Part shown: one piece after another, positions 27,104-35,792 of the stretch
Numbering within the stretch: position 1 is the first letter of the stretch
Layout of the letters: every line of letters starts with the position of its first letter
Source: Vreelandella titanicae BH1
Lineage (GTDB): Bacteria; Pseudomonadota; Gammaproteobacteria; Pseudomonadales; Halomonadaceae
Reading direction: 5' to 3'
Assembly: GCF_000336575.1 (NCBI RefSeq)
Contig: NZ_AOPO01000007.1
Coordinates: 1-64,000, forward strand
DNA length: 64,000 nt
Made by a program: the position numbers and the translations under genes
Notes under the pieces: model-generated
What the model saw: the letters and a program-made list of their open reading frames with translations, nothing else
Told to the model about the DNA's origin: nothing
The model's database searches: none

Positions 27104-27120
27104 TTGGCATGGTCTGTGCA
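27104..27120 (+). promoter_or_regulatory. Sigma-54 (-24/-12) promoter of the guanidino operon
   Basis: TTGGCATGGTCTGTGCA has the invariant GG (27106-27107) and GC (27118-27119) exactly ten bases apart and agrees well with the TTGGCAC-N5-TTGCA consensus. Transcription would begin near 27131, leaving a leader of about 70 bases before the gene at 27200. The neighbouring activator is of the matching type. Confidence 0.8.
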
Positions 27121-27199
27121 ATGTCTTTAGAAGATTAGTGAAAAGAGCTAGGCCAATACCTACACCGTGCTCACCGCCAAAAAATATAAGGAGATGTGT

Positions 27200-28150
27200 A
27201 TGTCGGAGTTTAATCAGCCTCTGGGCGGAAACACCATGCCGCGCTTTGCAGGCCCTGCCACCATGATGCGCCTGCCTACCCAAGAGACAGCCGAGGGATT
27301 AGACGCTGCGTTCATTGGCATTCCCATGGATATCGGCACTTCAAACCGCCCCGGCACGCGGCTTGGGCCACGCCAGATTCGCGACGAGTCGCGTATGCTG
27401 CGCCCCTACAACATGGCGACCCGCGCAGCGCCCTTTGAAAGTCTGCAGGTGGCCGATATCGGCGACGTGCCTATCAACACCTTTCACCTGCCGAAAAGCG
27501 TCGACATCATCACCGCCTTTTACGATGGCGTACTGAAACATGACTGCATTCCGCTGACCCTGGGCGGTGAGCACACCCTAACGCTGCCTATCCTTCGCGC
27601 CATGGCCAAAAAACACGGCCCGGTGGGGTTGATTCATATCGATGCTCATGCCGATGTCAACGAGCACATGTTCGGTGAGCCAATTGCCCACGGTACGCCG
27701 TTTCGTCGTGCCCAGGAGGAGGGGTTGCTGGCCCATGGCAAGGTAGTGCAAATCGGCCTGCGCGGTACCGGCTATGCCGCTGAAGATTTTGACTGGTGTC
27801 GCGACCAGGGCTTTCGTGTCGTGCCCGCCGAAGAGTGCTGGTATCGCTCGCTAGCGCCCTTGATGGCCGAGGTGCGTGAGCAGATGGGCGATATTCCGGT
27901 GTACATCAGTTTCGACATCGACGGCCTGGATCCTTCTGTTGCCCCCGGCACCGGCACGGTGGAAATGGGCGGGCTGACCTCTAGCCAAGGATTGGAGCTG
28001 GTTCGCGGTGCCGCTGGGCTGAATATTGTCGGCGGCGACCTGGTGGAAGTGTCACCACCTTATGACCCCAGCGGCAACACCGCGCTGATGGGCGCCACGC
28101 TGCTGTATGAAATGCTTTGCGTACTGCCGGGCGTTAAACACAGCGAGTGA
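27200..28150 (+). CDS. gbuA: Guanidinobutyrase / agmatinase-family ureohydrolase
   Basis: A 316-residue ureohydrolase with a two-manganese site whose ligands are all present: H125 (GGEHT), D148, H150, D152 (HIDAHADVNEH), D239 and D241 (SFDIDGLDP). The family hydrolyses a guanidino group to urea and an amine. The decarboxylase and aldehyde dehydrogenase downstream make 4-guanidinobutyrate the best substrate, giving 4-aminobutyrate; agmatine or guanidinopropionate remain possible. AAGGAG precedes the ATG at 27200. It is expected to be transcribed from the sigma-54 promoter upstream. Confidence 0.88.
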   Translation: MSEFNQPLGGNTMPRFAGPATMMRLPTQETAEGLDAAFIGIPMDIGTSNRPGTRLGPRQIRDESRMLRPYNMATRAAPFESLQVADIGDVPINTFHLPKSVDIITAFYDGVLKHDCIPLTLGGEHTLTLPILRAMAKKHGPVGLIHIDAHADVNEHMFGEPIAHGTPFRRAQEEGLLAHGKVVQIGLRGTGYAAEDFDWCRDQGFRVVPAEECWYRSLAPLMAEVREQMGDIPVYISFDIDGLDPSVAPGTGTVEMGGLTSSQGLELVRGAAGLNIVGGDLVEVSPPYDPSGNTALMGATLLYEMLCVLPGVKHSE

Positions 28151-28253
28151 CGCCGACCAAATAGCTAACAAAGAAATAGCGACTAAATAAAAAAGTACTG
28201 ACCTAGCTACGCCGCCAGCCACCTCCAATAATCACTTCCAATGGGTGACCCCT

Positions 28254-29636
28254 ATGTCGTATAGCAACGTTAAATCGGAACAGCCGACCTCGTCGGCACC
28301 GATACCCCGCGCGCACTTACTGAAATTTATCATTCCATCGCTAATTGGGGTGCTGCTGTTTCTCGTCCCTTTTCAAGTGGGCGATACCATCAATATCGGC
28401 ATGGGGCTCATGGCCGATAGTCTGCAGGCTTTGCTGGGCTCGGCGCTGCCGGCCATTGCTGTCGTTGTGCTCTGCCTGTCGGTGGTAGCGACGATTTACG
28501 CCAAGCTAGCTAACCCTTCCTGGGCCAAAAAGGGCATGCTGCACGAAATGTTTCATGTCGGGCCAGTGTGGTTGGTGATGCGCGTTTTAGGCGCGCTGTT
28601 TGCTGTGATGACCTATTTTCAGTTCGGGCCTGAGTTCGTGACCGCTTCCTTTACCGGTGGCGTGATGCTCAATGACCTGGCGCCGGTACTGCTCACCTTC
28701 TTTTTCTTTGCCGCGCTGCTGCTGCCGTTTCTAGTCGAGTTTGGCTTTATGGAGTTCATCGGCAGTATGGTACGTAAGCCGTTTCGGGTGATTTTTAATT
28801 TGCCGGGACGCAGCGCTATTGATGCCACCGCCTCATGGATGGGATCGGGCACCGTCGGTGTGCTGATCACCACTCAGCAGTACGAGCAGGGCTTCTATAA
28901 CCGCCGCGAAGCCTCGGTCATTGCCACCAACTTCTCCGTGGTGTCGATTGCGTTTGCGCTGCTCGTCACCAGTTTTGTCGATATCAACCACCTGTTTGTG
29001 CAGTTCTACTTTACGGTGGTGGTTTCCGGGTTGATCGCTGCAGTGATTGTGCCGCGCCTGCCGCCGCTGTCGCGCAAATCCAATGACTATTACGAGCCCG
29101 TGGGCTGCCAGTTGAGCGAAGAGCGCACTGAAAAAGTGGGTCTGTTCCGTTACAGCTTGATTCAGGCCACCAATCGCGCCGCTGGAGCTCCCGGGCCCCG
29201 TGAGCTGGCACGTTTGGCGCTCCTCAACGTGATGGATATTTTCCTTGGTCTACTTCCCTTGGTGTTTGCCATTGGCACGGTGGCGCTGATTCTGGCGGAA
29301 TTTACTCCGCTGTTTACCTGGCTCTCTTACCCCATGGTACCGGTGCTTGAGCTGCTGCGGATTCCTGAAGCAGAAGCGGCAGCGCCCGCCACCCTGGTGG
29401 GCTTTGCCGATATGTTCCTGCCCGCGGTGCTGGCGACCAATATCGAAAGCGAGCTTACCCGCTTTGTGATTGCCTGCCTGTCGCTCACCCAACTGATCTA
29501 CATGTCGGAAATCGGCGCGCTGCTGCTCAAGTCAAAAATTCCCATCAAGCTCTGGGAACTGGTTGCCATCTTCCTGCTGCGTACCGCCATTACGCTGCCA
29601 ATCATTGCCTTTATGGCCCATACGTTTTTCTTTTAA
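28254..29636 (+). CDS. YjiH-family membrane protein (nucleoside-recognition/gate domain)
   Basis: A protein of about 460 residues with ten or more hydrophobic segments and the duplicated gate-like region of the YjiH family, including DATASWMGSGTVGVLITTQQYEQGFY. No member of the family has an agreed substrate. Its place between the guanidinobutyrase and the decarboxylase genes points to transport of a guanidino acid or a product such as 4-aminobutyrate. A GTG three codons upstream (28245) is an alternative start. The 103 bp before it carry no clear promoter or terminator. Confidence 0.8.
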   Translation: MSYSNVKSEQPTSSAPIPRAHLLKFIIPSLIGVLLFLVPFQVGDTINIGMGLMADSLQALLGSALPAIAVVVLCLSVVATIYAKLANPSWAKKGMLHEMFHVGPVWLVMRVLGALFAVMTYFQFGPEFVTASFTGGVMLNDLAPVLLTFFFFAALLLPFLVEFGFMEFIGSMVRKPFRVIFNLPGRSAIDATASWMGSGTVGVLITTQQYEQGFYNRREASVIATNFSVVSIAFALLVTSFVDINHLFVQFYFTVVVSGLIAAVIVPRLPPLSRKSNDYYEPVGCQLSEERTEKVGLFRYSLIQATNRAAGAPGPRELARLALLNVMDIFLGLLPLVFAIGTVALILAEFTPLFTWLSYPMVPVLELLRIPEAEAAAPATLVGFADMFLPAVLATNIESELTRFVIACLSLTQLIYMSEIGALLLKSKIPIKLWELVAIFLLRTAITLPIIAFMAHTFFF

Positions 29637-29648
29637 GGGGCCGCAACG

Positions 29649-31307
29649 ATGACCAATAAAGCGCAGAGCCAGCAAGCCACCATGACCTGTGCCGAACTGC
29701 TGATCCGCCTGCTGCGCGATACTTACGGCGTGCGGGCCCTGTTCGGCATCCCAGGCGTGCACACGGTGGAGCTTTATCGCGGGCTGGAAGGCAGCGATGT
29801 GCAGCATATAACCCCACGCCATGAACAGGGCGCTGGGTTTATGGCCGACGGCTATGCCCGGGCCAGCGGTCAGCCGGGGGTGTGCCTAATTATCACCGGG
29901 CCGGGGATGACCAATATGGCCACCGCCATGGGCCAGGCCCTGGCGGATTCGATCCCCATGCTGGTGATTTCAAGCGTTAACCGTCGCGATACGCTGGGCA
30001 TGGGCCAAGGGCGATTGCACGAGCTGCCCAGCCAGCAACAGATGATCAGCGGCGTGGCGCGATTCAGCCACACGCTGTTGGACGCCAATACACTACCCGA
30101 GGTGCTGGCCCAGGCCTTTGCCGTGTTCAACGGCGCGCGACCGGGACCGGTGCACATCGAAATCCCCATCGACCTGTTCAATGCACCGGTGAAAGCGCCG
30201 GTGAGTTGGCAGGCGCCTAGGCTCTATCGGGCCGCGCCTGATCCAGAAGGACTTACCGAAGCCGCCCGTTTGTTACATGCGGCGAAACAGCCCCTGGTGC
30301 TATTAGGCGGTGGCTGCGTTTCAGCCCCAGAAGCAGCGCGAGCATTAGTAGAAAATCTTGATGCCCCCACGGTAACGACCATTAACGCCAAAGGGTTGCT
30401 AGGACGTGACCATCCGCTGGATTTGGGCGCTAATGCCGCGTTGCCCGCAGTTCGTGAACTAGCCGCCAATGCCGATGTGATTCTGGCGGTGGGCACCGAG
30501 CTTGGCGAGACCGACTACGATGTTGTGTTTGATGGCGGCTTTCATCTCAACGGCACGCTGATTCGTATTGACCTCGACCCTGAGCAGCTGGTGCGCAATC
30601 AGCGCGTAACGCTGGGGCTAGTCGGCGATGCCGGGCGTAGCCTTGAACTTCTTCTTGGCTACTTCCCTGAGCCGCTATACCGCCACGGCAAGGCGCGAAC
30701 CGCGGCCGTATTGAGCGCGCTGAGCCTTCACAACGACCCGGCCTTTAGCGACTTTGTGCCGCTGTATGCAACGCTTGCCGAGCATCTACCCGAGGCCATT
30801 CTGGTAGGCGATTCCACCGCGCCGGTGTATGCCGGTAACCACCTGGTCAGCCAGCCAGCGCCCAGGCGCTACTTCAATGCCTCAACGGGCTACGGCACAT
30901 TGGGCTATGGGCTGCCGGCGGCGCTGGGCGCACAGCTTGCGCGAGCGGATCTGCCGGTGGTGGCACTGGTGGGTGATGGCGGGGTGATGTTTACGCTCTC
31001 GGAAATGGCAACCGCCGTAGAAGAGCGCCTGCCCGTGGTGATTGTGCTCTGGCACAACGCCGGTTACGAAGAGATTCGTCGCTATATGGATGCCAATGGT
31101 GTTGCGCGCCTGGGCGTGGATATTCAGGCGCCCAACTTTCTCACCCTGGCCGAAGGCTTTGGCTGCCCCGGCGTGCTGGTAGAAAGCCCCGCCGAGTTTG
31201 CTAAGGCGCTCGCCAACCGGGAAACCAACGGGCCTCTATTGATCGAAATTGACGCTGCTGCCTGGCAGAAAAACCTGATGCCACCAGGAGATAACAATGA
31301 AGAATAA
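29649..31307 (+). CDS. aruI: Thiamine-diphosphate decarboxylase, probable 5-guanidino-2-oxopentanoate decarboxylase
   Basis: A 552-residue ThDP enzyme of the acetolactate-synthase-like group. The activating glutamate is E59 in RHEQGAGFMADGYAR. The ThDP/Mg motif is VALVGDGGVMFTLSE, with the closing asparagine in WHNAGYEE. Members beside guanidinobutyrase and aldehyde dehydrogenase genes match AruI, which decarboxylates 2-ketoarginine to 4-guanidinobutyraldehyde in the arginine transaminase pathway. The partner transaminase AruH is not in the window. The end overlaps the next gene by 11 bases. Confidence 0.82.
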   Translation: MTNKAQSQQATMTCAELLIRLLRDTYGVRALFGIPGVHTVELYRGLEGSDVQHITPRHEQGAGFMADGYARASGQPGVCLIITGPGMTNMATAMGQALADSIPMLVISSVNRRDTLGMGQGRLHELPSQQQMISGVARFSHTLLDANTLPEVLAQAFAVFNGARPGPVHIEIPIDLFNAPVKAPVSWQAPRLYRAAPDPEGLTEAARLLHAAKQPLVLLGGGCVSAPEAARALVENLDAPTVTTINAKGLLGRDHPLDLGANAALPAVRELAANADVILAVGTELGETDYDVVFDGGFHLNGTLIRIDLDPEQLVRNQRVTLGLVGDAGRSLELLLGYFPEPLYRHGKARTAAVLSALSLHNDPAFSDFVPLYATLAEHLPEAILVGDSTAPVYAGNHLVSQPAPRRYFNASTGYGTLGYGLPAALGAQLARADLPVVALVGDGGVMFTLSEMATAVEERLPVVIVLWHNAGYEEIRRYMDANGVARLGVDIQAPNFLTLAEGFGCPGVLVESPAEFAKALANRETNGPLLIEIDAAAWQKNLMPPGDNNEE

Positions 31308-32607
31308 TCATGTGCTCGGCCAAGACACCCTATCTGTCGACGACGTTGAACACAGTCTTGGGCTGCCGGGAACCTTTGCGCTGTGGCTCGGCGCCAACGT
31401 GGTAGTGACCACTATTCTAACCGGCATGTTTTTAGTCCCCGACCTGACCTTTCAGCATGCGATGCTGCTGATATTAATCGGTTCGGCGATCGGCATCATC
31501 CCGCTGGTATTGATCGGGGTAATGGGCCAGCAAACCGGCATGACCACCATGGTGCTGGCGCGGGGCACCTTCGGCAGAAAAGGCGCTAATTTTCCCGCCT
31601 GGGTGAATCTATTGGCGCTGATTGCCTGGAGCTGGATCCAGGCGCTGCTCGCCGGCATGAGTCTGGACTACGCCGTAGAAAGCCTGACCGGTTACTCCAA
31701 TGTGGCGCTCTTTACGGTTATCTGTGAATCCCTGGTGGTGCTGATTGCCCTGCGTGGTCACCTGGGGATCGAGAAAGTCGAGAAGATAGCGGCCTTGCTG
31801 ATGCTGGGGCTCTCGGCGGTGGTGCTGTTCGCGCTTAATCGCCATTACGATCTGCCGAGCATCACCCAGCTGGAACCCGAAGGCGTGTTGGGCGGCGGCG
31901 TGGTGTTCGATATTGTCGTGGCAACCGCTTTTTCCTGGATTCCGTTAGCTGCGGACTACAACCGCCACTGCCGCTCGCTAAAAGCCGCGGTGGTGGGCAC
32001 CTGGGGCGGCTACGTGGTGGCAACGCTGGTAGCGATGGGCCTGGGTGCCACGGTGTCAGCGCTGTCGATCAGCGTGGGCATGGAGCCCACCTACGACCCG
32101 ACGACCCTGCTCAGCGGCTTCGGTTTCGGCCTGCCCGCCGCCCTGGTGATTTTCTTCTCGGTGCTGACCACTAACGTGATGTGCGTCTACAGCGCGACGC
32201 TTTCGTTCATGAGCGTGCGTCCCAAGGTGTCGTTCTGGAAACCGGCGTTGATCATTGGCGTGGTGTCGGTCATTGGTGCGCTGATCCCCGGCATTCTCGA
32301 CCAGTTCCAGACCTTTCTGTTGATTATCGGCAGTGTCTTTATTCCGGCCTTTTCCCTGATGATCGTGGATTACTACCTGCTGGGTCGCCAGCGCTATACC
32401 TCGGCACAGCTGATCCAGGCTGAACATAGCCTTCCCGCCTTCAACTGGCTGGCGCTGGGGAGCTACGCGGTCGGGGCGTTGCTGGCTTACTACTGGAACT
32501 GGGTCGCGCCGCTTGATTTTGGCGCGTCGCTGCCGGTTTTCGTGATCACCGGCGCGCTCTATTTCGTGGTCAGCAAGGTCGCGGTCGCCAGGCGGGTGCC
32601 CGCATGA
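31297..32607 (+). CDS. NCS1-family (cytosine permease-like) transporter
   Basis: A 436-residue membrane protein of the nucleobase:cation symporter-1 family with about 12 segments. Family features are the N-terminal FALWLGANVVVTTILTG and PLVLIGVMGQQTGMTTMVLA stretches. CodB-like carriers take up cytosine, but this one is embedded in a guanidino-acid operon and its ligand is probably a guanidino or other nitrogen compound. It overlaps the decarboxylase gene, and its stop overlaps the next start as ATGA, so all are one transcript. Confidence 0.85.
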   Translation: MKNNHVLGQDTLSVDDVEHSLGLPGTFALWLGANVVVTTILTGMFLVPDLTFQHAMLLILIGSAIGIIPLVLIGVMGQQTGMTTMVLARGTFGRKGANFPAWVNLLALIAWSWIQALLAGMSLDYAVESLTGYSNVALFTVICESLVVLIALRGHLGIEKVEKIAALLMLGLSAVVLFALNRHYDLPSITQLEPEGVLGGGVVFDIVVATAFSWIPLAADYNRHCRSLKAAVVGTWGGYVVATLVAMGLGATVSALSISVGMEPTYDPTTLLSGFGFGLPAALVIFFSVLTTNVMCVYSATLSFMSVRPKVSFWKPALIIGVVSVIGALIPGILDQFQTFLLIIGSVFIPAFSLMIVDYYLLGRQRYTSAQLIQAEHSLPAFNWLALGSYAVGALLAYYWNWVAPLDFGASLPVFVITGALYFVVSKVAVARRVPA

Positions 32608-33338
32608 GCCTTGAGCGCATCACTGCACAGCAGTGGTACCGTACCGTCCCCAAGGCGGACGGTATCACTCTGATCGACGAACCGTGGATCAAGCCGTTTT
32701 ATCGCTGCAATATCTGGCATGTCCAGGGCAGCAAGCGTGGCATGGTCGTGGACTTTGGTCTGGGCGCGGTGCCGCTACGCCAGCACGTGGCGCAGCTTGC
32801 CGAGCGTGACCTGCTGGCGGTGGCCAGCCACACGCACTTTGACCATATCGGCGCCGCCCACGAGTTTGGCTGTTGCCATGTGCATGCCGCCGAGGCGGAA
32901 ATCCTGGCCTCACCCGACAATACGCGTACCCTGGCCGACCAGTTTCTCAGCGATGACATGTTTGAGGCGCTCCCTGCCAAGCCTTATTCGCACAGCCGCT
33001 ACCGCATCACGGCACCGCAGCAGGTGTGTCCGCTGGCGGATGGCGAAATACTGGACTTGGGGAGCCGTCAGTGGGAGGTGATCCATACCCCGGGTCACTC
33101 CCCCGGCGGCATCGCCCTGTGGGAGGCAGCCACCCAGACGCTGATCTCGGGCGATCTGATTTACGATGGCCCGCTCATTGAAGACCTCTGGCACAGCGAT
33201 CTTAGCGACTACGCTGCCAGCATGCGGCGGCTGCGCAAGCTGCCCGTCCGCACCGTGCACGGCGGCCATTTCCCCAGCTTTAGCGGCCAGCATCTCACAA
33301 CGCTCATCGATGATTGGCTTCGCCAACACGACCTCTAA
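32604..33338 (+). CDS. Metallo-beta-lactamase fold hydrolase in the guanidino operon
   Basis: A 244-residue MBL protein with the zinc motif ASHTHFDHIGAAHEFG, then HTPGHSPGG and SGDLIYDG, and a final HGGHFPS histidine. The order resembles glyoxalase II-type hydrolases. No step of the arginine transaminase route needs such an enzyme. It may hydrolyse a side product or a lactam formed from the guanidino aldehyde; this is speculation from position only. Confidence 0.82.
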   Translation: MSLERITAQQWYRTVPKADGITLIDEPWIKPFYRCNIWHVQGSKRGMVVDFGLGAVPLRQHVAQLAERDLLAVASHTHFDHIGAAHEFGCCHVHAAEAEILASPDNTRTLADQFLSDDMFEALPAKPYSHSRYRITAPQQVCPLADGEILDLGSRQWEVIHTPGHSPGGIALWEAATQTLISGDLIYDGPLIEDLWHSDLSDYAASMRRLRKLPVRTVHGGHFPSFSGQHLTTLIDDWLRQHDL

Positions 33339-33351
33339 AGGAGCCTCGACA

Positions 33352-34824
33352 ATGCCCATGACCTCCCAGACCGATTACCCCTCGGTTGTTGACCACCAAT
33401 TCATCAACAATCAATGGGTGCCCTCGGCGGGCACCCGCCTGCTCGACGTAATGAATCCTTTCCGCGAAGAGCGGATTGCCCAGGTCACGGCGGGAGACGC
33501 CGCCGATGTCGACGCCGCCGTCAAAGCCGCAAGGCAGGCGCAGCCCGCCTGGCAGGCGCTGGGCGGCAACGCACGGGCAAAATACCTTGAGGGGGTTGCC
33601 GATACACTGGAAGCCCGTCGGGACTCGATTATCACGCTTTCAGCAACCAACAACGGCAAGCCGCTGGCGGAAGCGGGGATCGACCTGGACGATGCGATTG
33701 CCTGCTATCGCTACTACGCCGGGCAGGCCAGGGGGCTGGATGCCCGCCAGGGCGAATTGGTCAGTGTGGAAATGGAAGGCGTCGAGGCGCGTACCTATCA
33801 CGACCCCGTGGGCGTGGTAGGGCTGATTGCGCCGTGGAATTTCCCGCTGGTGACCAGCGCTTGGAAGCTGGCACCCGCCTTGGCGGCCGGTTGTGCCGCG
33901 GTGCTCAAACCTTCGGAAGTCACTCCGCTCCCCGAGCGGGTGCTGGCAGAAATAGCCCTGGAGATTGGCCTACCTGCTGGGGTGCTCAACCTTCTAAACG
34001 GCGACGGTGAGGGCATCGGTGCACCGCTGACCCACCATGCCGACGTGGATAAAATTTCCTTTACCGGCAGCAACCGCGTCGGTGAAGCGGTGATGCAAGC
34101 GGCAAGCGCCCGTACCGCCAGCGTTTCTCTGGAACTAGGCGGAAAGTCACCGATTCTGGTGATGGAAGACGCCGACCCCGCCCAGGCCGCCGACTGGGTA
34201 ATGGCCGGTATCTACTTCAACGCTGGGCAAATCTGCTCAGCAACCTCACGGCTGCTAGTGCACGAAAGTGTAGCGGAAGGGCTCTATGCGGCACTTGCCG
34301 AACGTATGGATGTGCTAACGCTGGGCGACCCGCTTGCAGAAGGAACTGACTTAGGGCCACTGACCAGCGCCAAACAGCGCGACGCTGTACAGTGCTATTT
34401 AGATATTGCCGAACAGGAAGGTCTTACGGTAGTGCGCGATGAGCAACACCGCTCGCTGCCAGAGAAGGGCTACTTCCTAGCGCCCACGCTTTACCGCGAT
34501 GTGCCAGTAGAGAGCCGACTATGGAAGGAAGAGATTTTTGGCCCAGTGCTGTGTGGGCGCAGCGTGGCAAGCGAAGCGGAAGCTATTAAACTCGCCAACG
34601 ATAGCGCCTATGGTCTGGCGGCAACGGTAATCAGCGGCGATCCAGAGCGGGCCAAGCGCATTGGGCGCCAGCTGAAGGCGGGCAGCATCTGGTACAACAG
34701 CGAGCAGCTAGTACTACCTGAAACCGCCTGGGGCGGCTTCAAGCGCAGCGGTGTTGGGCGTGAACTAGGCCCTTGGGGGCTAAGTGCTTATCTGGAAGTG
34801 AAGCATGTGATTGGGCCTGCCTAA
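33352..34824 (+). CDS. Aldehyde dehydrogenase, probable 4-guanidinobutyraldehyde dehydrogenase
   Basis: A 490-residue NAD(P)-dependent aldehyde dehydrogenase with catalytic C295 (AGQICSATSR), general base E261 (LELGGKSP) and N163 (APWNFP). It is closest in style to the betaine-aldehyde/aminoaldehyde group. AAAGGAG precedes the ATG at 33352; 62 open codons upstream are not coding. As last gene of the operon it would oxidise the AruI product to 4-guanidinobutyrate, the substrate for the first gene. Confidence 0.9.
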   Translation: MPMTSQTDYPSVVDHQFINNQWVPSAGTRLLDVMNPFREERIAQVTAGDAADVDAAVKAARQAQPAWQALGGNARAKYLEGVADTLEARRDSIITLSATNNGKPLAEAGIDLDDAIACYRYYAGQARGLDARQGELVSVEMEGVEARTYHDPVGVVGLIAPWNFPLVTSAWKLAPALAAGCAAVLKPSEVTPLPERVLAEIALEIGLPAGVLNLLNGDGEGIGAPLTHHADVDKISFTGSNRVGEAVMQAASARTASVSLELGGKSPILVMEDADPAQAADWVMAGIYFNAGQICSATSRLLVHESVAEGLYAALAERMDVLTLGDPLAEGTDLGPLTSAKQRDAVQCYLDIAEQEGLTVVRDEQHRSLPEKGYFLAPTLYRDVPVESRLWKEEIFGPVLCGRSVASEAEAIKLANDSAYGLAATVISGDPERAKRIGRQLKAGSIWYNSEQLVLPETAWGGFKRSGVGRELGPWGLSAYLEVKHVIGPA

Positions 34825-34852
34825 CGCTTAGGCGTGAGCTTTAGGCATGAAC

Positions 34853-35782
34853 TTATGGCATCGCATAACGCCGAGTCGATTTCCCGGCTTTTACCACCTG
34901 CCCCGGCACATCATGGCCGATAAGGTCGGGAAGGGTGGCGGCGACTTCAAGCAGTGCATCCAGATCAACACCGGTATCGACGCCCATGGCTTCAAACATA
35001 TGCACCAGGTCTTCGGTGCATACATTACCGCTAGCGCCGGGAGCGAAGGGGCAGCCGCCGAGCCCACCTAGTGAGGCATCAAAGCGGCTAATACCTGCTT
35101 GCCACGCCGCCAGGGCGTTGGCCAGCCCCATGCCGCGAGTGTTGTGGAAGTGCAGAGTGAACGGCGTTTCCGGCCAGCGCTCAAGCACGGCTGCGCACAG
35201 GCGTTTGACCTGGGCAGGGTTGGCCATGCCGGTGGTATCGCAGAGCGTGACGCCCTGAATGCCAAGGTCGATAAGCTTCTCAACCAGTTCCAACACCCGT
35301 GCTTCGGGTACTTCGCCCTCAAACGGGCAGCCAAAGGCGGTGGAGAGCGAGGCGTTGATAAACGCACCGCTGACTTTGCTGACCTCCAAAATCGCCGCGA
35401 ATTGTTCAAGGGATTGCTCTGGCGTCATGCGCAGATTGGCCAGCCCGTGGCTGTTGCTGGCGGACATCACCAGATTGATTTCATCCACCTGGCAGGCAAG
35501 GGCTCGCTCGGTGCCTTTTACATTAGGCACCAGTACGGTGATATCAACTCCCTCCCGACGCTGAATGCCGGTTACTACGTCGGCGGCATCGCGTAGGTTG
35601 GGAATTGCTTTGGGTGAAGTGAACGACGTTGCTTCAATACGTCGTAGCCCGGTGGCGGAGAGCGCGTCGATCCAGCGGATTTTGTCTTCTGTGGGCACAA
35701 AGCGTGCCTCTATCTGCAGGCCGTCCCGGGGAGCAACTTCGTTGATCTCTATCTTGGCGGGGCATGGTGATAACTGGCTCAT
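34853..35782 (-). CDS. HMG-CoA lyase-family enzyme
   Basis: A 309-residue TIM-barrel lyase of the hydroxymethylglutaryl-CoA lyase type. Signatures are EVAPRDGLQIE near the N-terminus, the metal-binding LHFHNTRGMGLAN, and the active-site loop SLGGLGGCPFAPGASGNVCTED. AGGAAG precedes the ATG at 35782. It lies directly downstream of a CaiB/BaiF CoA-transferase gene. The pair would activate a hydroxy-dicarboxylate with CoA and cleave it; HMG or citramalate are candidates. No leucine-degradation genes are nearby. Confidence 0.88.
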   Translation of the reverse strand: MSQLSPCPAKIEINEVAPRDGLQIEARFVPTEDKIRWIDALSATGLRRIEATSFTSPKAIPNLRDAADVVTGIQRREGVDITVLVPNVKGTERALACQVDEINLVMSASNSHGLANLRMTPEQSLEQFAAILEVSKVSGAFINASLSTAFGCPFEGEVPEARVLELVEKLIDLGIQGVTLCDTTGMANPAQVKRLCAAVLERWPETPFTLHFHNTRGMGLANALAAWQAGISRFDASLGGLGGCPFAPGASGNVCTEDLVHMFEAMGVDTGVDLDALLEVAATLPDLIGHDVPGQVVKAGKSTRRYAMP

Positions 35783-35792
35783 AATAAACTTC

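Noticed and set aside
31297-32607. Cytosine permease codB with a pyrimidine salvage role
   Set aside because: No deaminase is present and the gene is locked by overlaps into the guanidino operon.
33166-33351. 62 extra N-terminal codons for the aldehyde dehydrogenase
   Set aside because: They overlap the MBL gene in another frame; AAAGGAG and the family's usual length place the start at 33352.
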